Assembly (NCBI RefSeq): GCF_005116655.2
Contig: NZ_CP050698.1
Span: 5,310,001 to 5,374,000 of the forward strand
Direction of reading: 5' to 3'
From: Desulfosediminicola flagellatus
Lineage (GTDB): Bacteria > Desulfobacterota > Desulfobulbia > Desulfobulbales > Desulfocapsaceae
Length of the DNA stretch: 64,000 nt
How positions within the stretch are numbered: position 1 is the stretch's first letter; every line of letters starts with the position of its first letter. The notes beneath the pieces were generated by a model that saw only the letters and a list, made by a program, of their open reading frames with translations, ran no database searches and was not told where the DNA came from. The translations under genes and the position numbers were made by a program. This document shows positions 1-8,001 of the stretch, in pieces.

Positions 1-239
1 AGATGCTGAGTATTGAAGACATTGATGACCTGCTTGGAATAGATCTGTTAGGGGTAATTCCAGAATCTCAGGATGTCCTCAGCGCCTCAAACCTCGGCGA
101 GCCTGTAATCATGAATCAGGACTGTGATGCAGGCCAGGCCTATCAGGATGCAGTTGATCGATTAATCGGTATTGAACGCGATCTTCGGTTTGTCACCTAT
201 CAGAAAAAAGGCTTTTTCAGCCGAATATTTGGAGGCTAA
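1..239 (+). CDS. minD: Septum site-determining protein MinD (C-terminal part)
   Basis: MinD is the membrane-bound ATPase that, with MinC and MinE, keeps the division septum at mid-cell. Only the last 79 or so residues are inside the window; the reading frame is open at the left edge, so the ATPase motifs lie outside it. What is visible matches the end of the family: GVIPESQDVLSASNLGEPV, then AGQAYQDAVDRLIG, and a final amphipathic helix KKGFFSRIFGG, which is the membrane-targeting sequence of MinD. The stop codon is followed after one base by the minE start, the usual minD-minE arrangement. Identification is secure; the ATG at base 3 is an internal Met, not the start. Confidence 0.95.
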   Translation, partial: MLSIEDIDDLLGIDLLGVIPESQDVLSASNLGEPVIMNQDCDAGQAYQDAVDRLIGIERDLRFVTYQKKGFFSRIFGG

Positions 240-240
240 C

Positions 241-507
241 ATGGGATTGTTACAATACTTCATGCCTGCCAAGGCAAAAAAAGGAAGCGCGAAACGAGCG
301 AAAGATCGATTGCAGATAATCGTCGCACATGAGCACTCAAGTGCAGCCAAGCCAGCCTATTTGCCGCAGATGCAACAGGAAATTGTTACAGTAATTCGAA
401 AGTATATGGATATTTCTGCAGACGATGTCAAATGTGAATGCAACTATAAAGCTGAAGATGATATTTCGGTGTTAGAGGTTAATGTTAATTTACCCAAATT
501 TGGCTGA
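241..507 (+). CDS. minE: Cell division topological specificity factor MinE
   Basis: MinE (88 residues) stimulates MinD ATP hydrolysis and drives pole-to-pole oscillation of the Min system. The start chosen is the ATG one base after the minD stop. It is preceded by GGAGG inside the minD end and gives the expected N-terminus MGLLQYFMPAKAKKGS (membrane-binding residues). The anti-MinCD helix AKDRLQIIVAHEH follows, and then a topological-specificity domain containing LPQMQQEIVTVIRKYM. A longer in-frame start at 172 would overlap minD and is unnecessary. The gene is translationally coupled to minD. Length and motifs are normal for the family. Confidence 0.95.
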   Translation: MGLLQYFMPAKAKKGSAKRAKDRLQIIVAHEHSSAAKPAYLPQMQQEIVTVIRKYMDISADDVKCECNYKAEDDISVLEVNVNLPKFG

Positions 508-523
508 TAGTTACCCAAAAACA

Positions 524-585
524 GGACTAAGGACTAAGGACTAAGGACTAAGGACTAAGGACTAAGGACTAAGGACTAAGGACTA
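524..585. repeat. 7-bp tandem repeat (GGACTAA)n
   Basis: Eight exact copies of GGACTAA and a ninth partial copy (GGACTA) run without interruption from 17 bases after the minE stop. Each unit contains TAA, so every frame is closed within three units. The array is not coding. Slipped-strand variability is expected for such a perfect short array. Confidence 0.97.
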
Positions 586-655
586 TCGTCATCTGCTGAC
601 TCAAAGGATGCAAGAGATATTTATAGAGTAAATACGTTTTAGCAAAGGTACCATT

Positions 656-685
656 CCAGCATGTCTCCCCGTGGAGGCATGCTGG
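656..685. terminator. Hairpin downstream of minE
   Basis: Perfect 8-bp arms CCAGCATG / CATGCTGG enclose a 14-base loop that can pair further through CTCC/GGAG-type bases. The structure lies about 150 bp after minE and before the convergent gene on the minus strand. There is no clear T-run, so it may be a weak or factor-dependent terminator of the min operon. Inference only. Confidence 0.4.
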
Positions 686-793
686 CTTTCCACTTTTACA
701 ATCCTTACTGTACGTTGCACATCACACTGCGCAAAACCTTTCCACACCACATGAAGAGTCTCATAACATTAGACGTATTTCAAATTATCGCCT

Positions 794-839
794 GCCTTGA
801 ACTTGAAAAATTTTGCAGGTTTTCGTTCAAGCACTACTT
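794..839 (-). repeat. Dispersed hairpin element, copy 1 (no 23-bp array)
   Basis: On the minus strand the element reads GCTTGAACGAAAACCTGC, an A/T-rich centre, then TTCAAGTTCAAGGC. Its ends are inverted (GCTTGAAC / GTTCAAGGC). It begins a dozen bases beyond the stop codon of the minus-strand gene at 852. Diverged copies with the same orientation relative to the preceding gene lie at 11641-11700 and, on the other strand, at 18017-18070. The flank TTAGACGTATTTCAAATTATCG continues a weak match to the other copies, but the 23-bp repeats are absent. Confidence 0.75.
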
Positions 840-851
840 GAAAATATTTCT

Positions 852-2210
852 TTAGTTCAGCTCACGTTCGAACTCCTCCAATAACTCCTCAAGCCAGTCG
901 ACATCCTGCTTACGGTCTTTTCGCAAGGTGCAAATCATCCTCAGGTTATTTACGGTAGTGGCACCCTCCCAAGGCTCACGCATTTTTCCCAACGCCAGAT
1001 TTAACTGGGTAAAAGCATCAGCTTTATCTTCTATAATCACAGCAAGCTCAAGTAGCGTTGCATAGTCCCAGTAATCCGGACTTGCCACAGCAATACGACG
1101 TTCGACAGCATAACGGACAATGGGGTAAAGCTCCATCTTACGCGGGTCTGGCGGCTCACAGTGCTCCATCAGGGTAAGCACATTGATTCCTGGATAAAAA
1201 TCACGCCAGTCAGTCTCAAAACCTAACAGATACGAATTGATAGCCTGCTGAAGCAAACCATGCGCCCTGGCTTTCTTTCCGGCCTTAAGCGCCTGTTGCC
1301 AACGGTCTTTGTAAACCCGACCAAGGATACCGTAGGTTTCGCTTGAGGGTCCCCGTTCTTTTATCAACTCGTTTAACACCCGTTCGGCCTCATCACTGCG
1401 ACCGTCACGGTTCAATGCCATGGCATACTGTTCGCGGACAAGTACAGTATCCCGCAGCTCCGGCGGCATAGCCTCCACAACCTCAATCATCCGGTGCCAG
1501 CCATCCACCGCCCTGTAGGAAAGCAACAGGTCGACAAGCACGCCAAAATCAGTCTCGGGGAAACATGTACATTGTGTATTGCAAACCTTATCCAGCGCAA
1601 TAAGCGCAGCATCCTCGTCATTCTGAGCCAGGTCACGAGCCAATGCCAACTGTGCTTTAATCTCTTTCTCATACTGGACCCGGTCACGGAACACATCGGT
1701 CTTGTGATGCTGTACTTCGGGGAAATCTTCAACCAGCTGGTAGACAGGACTGTCCTTAGGAGGACCACCCACATCTGCTAGACAGGCTTTAAGCCGCCCG
1801 GCCAATGCTTGAATATCACTTTCGACATTTGCCGGTTTACCATCAGCCCCAAGTTGATACGGCAAACCTCGCAGACCGTTGACATCAAAAGGCAACTGTC
1901 CAACTCCAGTCGCAAACATCAGTACCGTTGCAGAAGGGCGCGCAGCATGACGCACCCCAAGCTCATAAAAAACATTGGCGTTGGCGGTGGTAAGATCGGC
2001 GATCGCATATTTGCAGAGAATCAGTCGCTCGAACATCGCCTTGTGTATTATACCACCATCCTGCTCCTCATCTGCACGCAGCGGCTCCATCTCAGCGAGT
2101 TTCACCGCCGGAACAATGATCTCTCTATATACAGCATCAAAATCGATGGTCCGGCCACCCGCCCCCGGTTTTTTACCAAAAGGCATCAAAATAAAACATA
2201 AGGGATCCAT
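852..2210 (-). CDS. TIR/deoxyribosyltransferase-like protein with TRAFs-binding-like domain
   Basis: This 452-residue soluble protein has two parts. Residues 4-100 have a Rossmann-like N-terminus with FILMPFGKK and DFDAVYREIIVPAV, then DLTTANANVFYELGVRHA at 72-89. The last motif is the D..NPNV.YELG.RHA signature of nucleoside 2-deoxyribosyltransferase/TIR-like folds, in which the Glu (here E83) is the likely catalytic residue. Residues about 170-450 are all-helical and resemble the TRAFs-binding (DUF4071) region known from MAP3K-type proteins and bacterial homologues. The start has a good site (GGAGGCGAGA then ATG). It is third in line behind the SPFH and AAA-Lon genes on the same strand, separated by 280 bp. 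Base hydrolysis or NAD-related activity is family-level inference; the actual function is unknown. Confidence 0.7.
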   Translation of the reverse strand: MDPLCFILMPFGKKPGAGGRTIDFDAVYREIIVPAVKLAEMEPLRADEEQDGGIIHKAMFERLILCKYAIADLTTANANVFYELGVRHAARPSATVLMFATGVGQLPFDVNGLRGLPYQLGADGKPANVESDIQALAGRLKACLADVGGPPKDSPVYQLVEDFPEVQHHKTDVFRDRVQYEKEIKAQLALARDLAQNDEDAALIALDKVCNTQCTCFPETDFGVLVDLLLSYRAVDGWHRMIEVVEAMPPELRDTVLVREQYAMALNRDGRSDEAERVLNELIKERGPSSETYGILGRVYKDRWQQALKAGKKARAHGLLQQAINSYLLGFETDWRDFYPGINVLTLMEHCEPPDPRKMELYPIVRYAVERRIAVASPDYWDYATLLELAVIIEDKADAFTQLNLALGKMREPWEGATTVNNLRMICTLRKDRKQDVDWLEELLEEFERELN

Positions 2211-2279
2211 TCTCGCCTCCGCCCTTAGCTTTTCATTACATTATCGTATTTGATTACCACCAAAGCTCAGCTAAATGAT

Positions 2280-2420
2280 GTGAGGCGTCAGGAGTGAGGG
2301 GTGAGGAGTAACTGCATAAAACGACAACACTCTACTTAAATAGATAGAAATATTACCAATTATAGCGGGTAGCCACTTCTCGACTTCCCACACCTCACAC
2401 CTTACGCCTCTCCCCTCACC
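2280..2420. repeat. Imperfect long-range inverted repeat, G/A-rich versus C/T-rich arms
   Basis: A purine-rich arm of GTGAGG/GTCAGGAGTGAGGG-type units near 2280-2311 faces a pyrimidine-rich arm (CACCTCACACCTTACGCCTC) near 2387-2418. Together they could form a long imperfect stem with a roughly 75-base loop. It occupies most of the 280-bp gap between the AAA-Lon gene and the downstream minus-strand gene, so it may act as a terminator or as an RNA-stabilising structure. Otherwise the gap contains nothing recognisable. Confidence 0.5.
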
Positions 2421-2490
2421 TTAACAGGCTGAGGATTAGTGGTAATCATCTTATCTTATGATATCTAATCACCTTGCGTTACACGGAATA

Positions 2491-5400
2491 CTATTCTGCA
2501 CCAACCTCCACCGCCTTACTGCCAAACAATTTTGATTTAATAGGTTCAAATACCCCCATAGCCTTCTTTATAACTCTCGGTTTCTTTTTCCCATGCTCCG
2601 CAAAGATAACATCGATTGAGGTGAACGGATCATTATCGGGATCGCTGATATACTCGCGGATTGCGCCGAGTTTTCTAATTATCTCTGCTTCAGCCTGCTG
2701 TCTGAGTATTGCTCTATTACGAATAATTTTTTCTTTAATCGCCTCATCCCGCTCGTTATGCTGGTATTTCTTGAGCTTGTATTTTATGCGCAGATCAATC
2801 AGTTCGAGCAGGGTTTTTTCATAATCATCGTTGAGCCAGATAGTTTCCGGGACCAGATCACCAAAATAGGTAACCGCTAAAATATCTTTGTTCTGGCTCC
2901 AGTAACCGAGCAGAAAATCGAGCTCCAGGCTTTTATAATTCTGCCGAGGCATATACATCCTGCGCAGATATTGAAGAACCTTCTCCGATTTCTTCTTCTG
3001 ACCACCAATAATTACCGAACCACCGACCTCAGCTTTGGTAACTCCTTTGGTCCATGGTGCACCGGTGATACCAAAATCGTGATAGATCGGAATATGCAGG
3101 ATAGCGGATAGCGTGTTGAGTGCCAGCGCATAACCCGCAGAAGGTCCACCAACATTATAGGATGCTGAAAGGAGTTGATGGTGAATGGTATATTTAGCCA
3201 GAAATTCACCAAGCAGCTTCACCATAGAAACTTCCGGGCTAAGCGCCTGAAAGTAATTTTTAACCAGAGTTAACGCTTCCTGAGCCGACTGCTGGGTCAT
3301 CTGTACCGCCATCTCCATCTGGGCACCTTCACCACCTGAAGCCGAGACAGCACCTGTCACCAGCACTTTATCCGCAGACAGGCTATAGGTAAGGCTTGTG
3401 GCAATTGGTAACAACACGCCTTCGGTATCATTTGCACCAACCCCAACAATAAAGCCCTTTTGCGGTTCTTTGCTGAGTTCTGTCTCAAGAAAATCGTCAA
3501 GCTCAACCTTACCTTTTCTGGTCGGGCTCTGTGAGAGTTCTTTTCTGGCATTCAGCAAATGGGCTTCACAAAGTGGGTAATCACTATCGCGACTGATCTC
3601 AGCAAAACGGGCTATCACCTCATCATATTTATTTAAAAACGTCGCAGGAGATTCACGCAACACCTGCACAAGCTGATTACTATTTCCCAGTGCCTCAAGT
3701 ATCCCTATAATGGTTTTCACATTGAATTTAAGGAACTTTTCCTGTTTTTCCCGTGGTAATGAAGTGATCGTCCTGAATTTTTTCAGCACCGTGAGTTCTG
3801 TTGATCTCAGTGATAATCCTTTTTCAACAAATGCCGAATAATCAGCCGGGGTATGACAAAGACCTTTTGCAGACTCAATCACATTCTCAGCTGTAAACCC
3901 GTCCGCCACAGGAATATTATGAAGCGCTGCGCCGATAATGCCGCTAATGTCCCGTCTGCCGAGCTGACCTGAGACCTCCATCACCTTAAGACGTTTAGAA
4001 CGGATAAGTGCAGGGTCCAGCAGATCAAGCCTGTTGGTTGTGAGTACCGTCAAAACATTTGAAAGCGGCACTTCACCATCGATTATTGAGAGAAACTTAT
4101 TGGTCAGACGATCTGAGGGATTTCCCCCGGTTGCAGATCGCCTGGGTGCCAGTGCATCACCCTCATCAAAGAAAACCACTGCAGGTGCAATCATCTTTGC
4201 AATATCGTACACTTTCATCAGGTTTTCGACAGTACCGTCAATGGGATTAGCAGGATTATGCAAGGTAGACGGGCTTGCACTTATATCATGTATTTTCTTG
4301 TTTTCGCTTAGCCAGCTACGTACCAGAAATGTTTTTCCGCTACCCGGAGGCCCATTCAAAACTACACCTTTTTCTTCGTTCACGTGGTAGAGCAGGCAAT
4401 TGTTTGCCATCTCTGAAAAGGTATTTTTTATATCACCTACATAGTCGTCCCAATAGGCCGTCCGATCGATACGATTAACCACTTTTTTAAACAGATCACC
4501 AAAGGCATTTCGAGCCACCATCTCAAAAGCGTTTCGTACCAGCATACTGTCATCCATAAACTCGGAACTAAACGATCCCTTGATATTCACCAGAAAACCA
4601 ACGAGCTTACGCACATAAGCTGGAGTTACCTGCAACGAACGCTCAGCAAAAACATGATACACTTTGCCGACAGCAATCATCAGGTCCTCGGGTGTGATCC
4701 ACCGTATTGACTCATGCTGAAAATGTTGTTCCTTCGGTGCCACACGGATATTATGGCGCATTAACTCTATGCGGACTATTTCCCGCATATTTTTTTTATT
4801 TTTCCAATAATCAGAAACGTCTATAACCAGCCCTTTTTCTGTAAAGCGTCGATAAATTGCTGAATCAAACACTTCAGGCTGATCTGAAGTTGCGATTAAT
4901 ACACAATCCCGGCTACCGCTGATGATCTCATCGAGTATGATATTTGAGGTATCAACAAGTGTTCCCTGCTGCCGTTCAACACCACCACTTGCCCCACCCG
5001 TACTTTCTTTACGGGCAAAGGCGCTATGTGCCTCTTCAAGGTGTCTGATTGAAGTTTTAAGCGGATTACCAAATGCTTTTTTAAGGTAATTACCAGGTTC
5101 TCCGGCCAGAGAAGTTTGAAAATCATTTGGGGTAATTTTGGCGTAGTCGACCACCAGACTCTGCTCTTCGAGATCACTCAGGTTCCGGGCAATCTGTTTT
5201 TTCAAAATCCAGCTGATACCAGGTATACGCGACAAGGATTGATACCAGTGCAGACGCTTTCTCCGCGCCATCTCCTCTGCAAGGTCGGGAGAGACCTCAT
5301 CAAGCGTCTTCCAGAATGGCACGCTTGCCATGATCCGTGTTTTCTTGAGGGAAAGATCAATTTCAGGTCGTACATCGCTGCCAAAGATCACCTGCTCAAT

Positions 5401-5931
5401 GGCTTTTATCGCCGTGGCCGATTTACCTGAACCACTCGTGCCAATGAAGAGTATCAGCGGTGCCTGCGGCGCATCAGGATCAGACATATACTCCTTTCGT
5501 ATATGCGCCCTGTATACCTTCTGAAAAAGTGTCGCCAACTCATCAGGCAGATGTACATCGTTCATCTCCTTATCGAGCAGAGCAAGTAGAAATGCTCTAT
5601 CCTTGGCGGTTATCTCTTTTTCCAGAATCGCGTTCCAGGCCTTTCGGGGTGATGCCTGGCCTGACATTTCAAACCGCTTCTGCCAGTCAGTGATCATTTC
5701 AGGATCGCGAAGTATACTGAAATCATCCTTCTTTTTAGCTGTAATAAACATCCATTTCATGATGGAGTTCAATGTCCACCAGAACCCTTTGGGCGGACTG
5801 TACTGGTTGAGACGCGCCCGCATAAACTCCTTGGTCTCAAACGGCCAGGCTGCGACGATCTCCTCCATGTCCCTGATCCTTTTTTCAGGCAGGCAGATGT
5901 ATTGTATCTTCTTTGTCAGTCTGCGAGGCAT
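2491..5931 (-). CDS. Double-AAA+ ATPase fused to a Lon-type (S16) protease domain
   Basis: This is a 1146-residue ATP-dependent protease of unusual build. An N-terminal region (1-150) without a recognised fold comes first. AAA+ module 1 has Walker A GTSGSGKS at 164-171 and a Walker B-like IILDE at 331-335. AAA+ module 2 has NGPPGSGKT at 526-534, VVFFDEGDAL at 585-594 and TTNRLDLLDPALIRS after it. The C-terminal Lon protease domain starts near 825, with the catalytic serine in GGPSAG (S931) and the likely lysine in GGQKKK (about K979), so the Ser-Lys dyad looks intact. Ordinary Lon has one AAA module and about 800 residues. No membrane segment is seen. The SPFH gene lies 202 bp upstream on the same strand, suggesting a scaffolded protease, as FtsH is with HflKC. 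Function is inferred. Confidence 0.8.
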   Translation of the reverse strand: MPRRLTKKIQYICLPEKRIRDMEEIVAAWPFETKEFMRARLNQYSPPKGFWWTLNSIMKWMFITAKKKDDFSILRDPEMITDWQKRFEMSGQASPRKAWNAILEKEITAKDRAFLLALLDKEMNDVHLPDELATLFQKVYRAHIRKEYMSDPDAPQAPLILFIGTSGSGKSATAIKAIEQVIFGSDVRPEIDLSLKKTRIMASVPFWKTLDEVSPDLAEEMARRKRLHWYQSLSRIPGISWILKKQIARNLSDLEEQSLVVDYAKITPNDFQTSLAGEPGNYLKKAFGNPLKTSIRHLEEAHSAFARKESTGGASGGVERQQGTLVDTSNIILDEIISGSRDCVLIATSDQPEVFDSAIYRRFTEKGLVIDVSDYWKNKKNMREIVRIELMRHNIRVAPKEQHFQHESIRWITPEDLMIAVGKVYHVFAERSLQVTPAYVRKLVGFLVNIKGSFSSEFMDDSMLVRNAFEMVARNAFGDLFKKVVNRIDRTAYWDDYVGDIKNTFSEMANNCLLYHVNEEKGVVLNGPPGSGKTFLVRSWLSENKKIHDISASPSTLHNPANPIDGTVENLMKVYDIAKMIAPAVVFFDEGDALAPRRSATGGNPSDRLTNKFLSIIDGEVPLSNVLTVLTTNRLDLLDPALIRSKRLKVMEVSGQLGRRDISGIIGAALHNIPVADGFTAENVIESAKGLCHTPADYSAFVEKGLSLRSTELTVLKKFRTITSLPREKQEKFLKFNVKTIIGILEALGNSNQLVQVLRESPATFLNKYDEVIARFAEISRDSDYPLCEAHLLNARKELSQSPTRKGKVELDDFLETELSKEPQKGFIVGVGANDTEGVLLPIATSLTYSLSADKVLVTGAVSASGGEGAQMEMAVQMTQQSAQEALTLVKNYFQALSPEVSMVKLLGEFLAKYTIHHQLLSASYNVGGPSAGYALALNTLSAILHIPIYHDFGITGAPWTKGVTKAEVGGSVIIGGQKKKSEKVLQYLRRMYMPRQNYKSLELDFLLGYWSQNKDILAVTYFGDLVPETIWLNDDYEKTLLELIDLRIKYKLKKYQHNERDEAIKEKIIRNRAILRQQAEAEIIRKLGAIREYISDPDNDPFTSIDVIFAEHGKKKPRVIKKAMGVFEPIKSKLFGSKAVEVGAE

Positions 5932-6133
5932 AAATTACACCATCCGGCTTATGATCCTCGGGAATTCACCAGTAGCCCCAACCTTCCTGAGCCAACAGTT
6001 CAGCTCCCGAATTTGTATTGTGATTATAGTGATACTGCGACTATCCGAGAATAGACTTCTTGCTCAAAATCGATAGATTGCAAAAAAATACCGAAGAATT
6101 TGACAGCTAAACGAAGACTCCGCAGCAAGGTCA

Positions 6134-7087
6134 TTATCGGACTGCCTCCAGATTAGCTTGCACAGGGGTCTCTTTACTCAGTGAGGGCAGAGTAACCTGA
6201 GGCACATTATCAGTATTTTGAATCACTACAGTATTCTGGCCCGTCTGGTTTTTTTCGTATGCGGACGCCCACTTCTGCTGTACCAGAAATTTAAGCAGCG
6301 CATCATCTGAACTTCCGTCAGCGCGGCCAACTTCTTTTTGCAAGAGGCTGATACCCTCAAGATAGGCTGCGTAGAGTTTACGAATCCGACTCGCTTCCTG
6401 ATCCGCTGCATAGTTCTCTGCCTCTGCGATCAACTCACGACGCTTTTTTTCATCCGATGCTGCTACCAGCTTGTCACCAAATCGTGTCTCTTTAAGCACA
6501 AAGCTGATAACTTCGATGCCATACTTCTGCTCAAGTGTTGGTCCACCTTCATTAATAGGTCGCGATTTCAGAGACCTGAAAATTGTTTCTTTAACCTGTT
6601 GCCTGTCACTGATAAGATTAGCCACTGTTTCGGCCTGAAGCTGATCTTTGACAATACCGTCGTAATCACCTTGCAGTAGTGTCATCGGCTGTAGATTCTC
6701 AATTGCCCAGGTGTCGAGATTTTTGATGCGATAAGTGAGCAGCGCCGAGGTCCAGAGCGCCACGTTTTCGCGGGTAATTATTCGCTTGGGGTCATCGCCT
6801 CCGCCAAGAAAGAGCGTCTGATTCATCAGCGTCACTTCCTGTTCAATTCTGGTAAAGAAGGGCAACCGTACATGCCAGCCCACATCTGTTACAGCGAGCC
6901 GGTTGCCTCCCAGCTTTTCCAGCACCACTGCATAATTCATCTTGACCTTGAAAATCGTTTTACTGGCGTATACTGCAGCAATAAGACTGTAGATAATGAA
7001 TACAACGAACATGCTGAGCAGGGCGATTCGCCCCATACGCATAACAAATGATCGTTGAACGATATTCCACACCGGCTTCTCAGACAT
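6134..7087 (-). CDS. SPFH/band 7 (HflC/prohibitin-like) membrane protein
   Basis: A 317-residue protein with one N-terminal transmembrane helix (about residues 20-42) is followed by an SPFH domain containing MNYAVVLEKLGGNRLAV, GWHVRLPFFTRIE and ENVALWTSALLTYRIKN. A helical, charged segment (EAENYAADQEASRIRKLYAA) typical of HflC and stomatins comes next, then a polar tail. SPFH proteins build large membrane-anchored cages or microdomains; HflKC encloses the FtsH protease. The start is supported by AAAGGAG. It is the first gene of a minus-strand set followed by the double-AAA Lon protease, so it probably organises that enzyme at the membrane. The exact subfamily (HflC-like versus a private clade) cannot be settled by eye. 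Confidence 0.82.
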   Translation of the reverse strand: MSEKPVWNIVQRSFVMRMGRIALLSMFVVFIIYSLIAAVYASKTIFKVKMNYAVVLEKLGGNRLAVTDVGWHVRLPFFTRIEQEVTLMNQTLFLGGGDDPKRIITRENVALWTSALLTYRIKNLDTWAIENLQPMTLLQGDYDGIVKDQLQAETVANLISDRQQVKETIFRSLKSRPINEGGPTLEQKYGIEVISFVLKETRFGDKLVAASDEKKRRELIAEAENYAADQEASRIRKLYAAYLEGISLLQKEVGRADGSSDDALLKFLVQQKWASAYEKNQTGQNTVVIQNTDNVPQVTLPSLSKETPVQANLEAVR

Positions 7088-7487
7088 AGTGACTCCTTTA
7101 CCACCGTTAAAAAGGGGACTAATCTGTTTAACTGTCAGGCATTACCCGATAATTTCAGTGCTCATTTTGTTGGATATGACTGTATTCGGATGCGACAGCA
7201 AATCTGCAACTACTGAATACGTACGGCTGGGCAGAAACTCCTTTACAAAGAGTATAAGAAAACCTTACTCTCTGTCAAATATCGTCTGAATTTTCATACA
7301 TCTGCAAAAGTGCAGGCAAGAGTGTATACAACAGCGTGGTGTACCAACCACCTGCCCGCCGGAGCCATTGTATTGACAGCCGAACATCGACAAATGGACG
7401 TGAGGTTGGTATCGTATTGGTATCCAGTTGCGTTGGAAGCAACCACAAAAAATCTGTACAGAGATTCATATAATAAAGGGTGAAAAA

Positions 7488-7997
7488 ATGGATTCAATTG
7501 AGATTTTTAAGACAGCAATCGCGTTTGAGGAAAAAATACGTGATCTTTATCTCTCTGCCGACAAGATAGTTGATGATAAACGGGGCAAAGCAATTTTCAA
7601 GGCTCTTGCTGATGATGAGCAGTCACATGTGGACTTTCTTCTCTATTCCATTAAACAATTGGAAGAAAGCGGTGTAATTGATCATGAACGCCTCACCAGC
7701 CCGATCCCTTCTAAAACGGAGATCGAAGCAAATATTGAATCGATGAAGGCTCAAATTCCCGAGCGGATGCTTGGAGATATCAAAACTGTTTTAAATAGCG
7801 CGCTGCAACTTGAGAAAGAGACCTCCGCCTATTATAGAGAAGCTTCCAAGAAAACAGATGGAGATATCAAAATAATAATGGAAATGTTTCAGGAAATCGA
7901 AGACCGTCATGTGGATGTAGTACAGATCGAACTGGATCATGCTTCCAACAACGGCATGTGGTTTGATTTCATGGAAGGTAATCTGGAAGTAGAATAG
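7488..7997 (+). CDS. Rubrerythrin-like ferritin-family protein (diiron)
   Basis: A 169-residue four-helix ferritin-like protein. Two metal-binding half-motifs are visible: FEEKIRDLY with DDEQSHVDFL (E14/E15, E44, H47), and LEKETSAYYREA with EIEDRHVDVV. There is no C-terminal rubredoxin domain, so it is a short erythrin of the kind used in peroxide or iron metabolism of anaerobes. The ATG used follows AAAGGGTGA at a good distance; an upstream in-frame ATG at 7428 would add 20 non-conserved residues. The next gene starts four bases after the stop, so the two are probably co-transcribed. Confidence 0.85.
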   Translation: MDSIEIFKTAIAFEEKIRDLYLSADKIVDDKRGKAIFKALADDEQSHVDFLLYSIKQLEESGVIDHERLTSPIPSKTEIEANIESMKAQIPERMLGDIKTVLNSALQLEKETSAYYREASKKTDGDIKIIMEMFQEIEDRHVDVVQIELDHASNNGMWFDFMEGNLEVE

Positions 7998-8001
7998 TTC
8001 G

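Noticed and set aside
661..855. Short plus-strand ORF after minE
   Set aside because: It starts inside a hairpin and runs through the dispersed repeat; no Shine-Dalgarno or recognisable protein.
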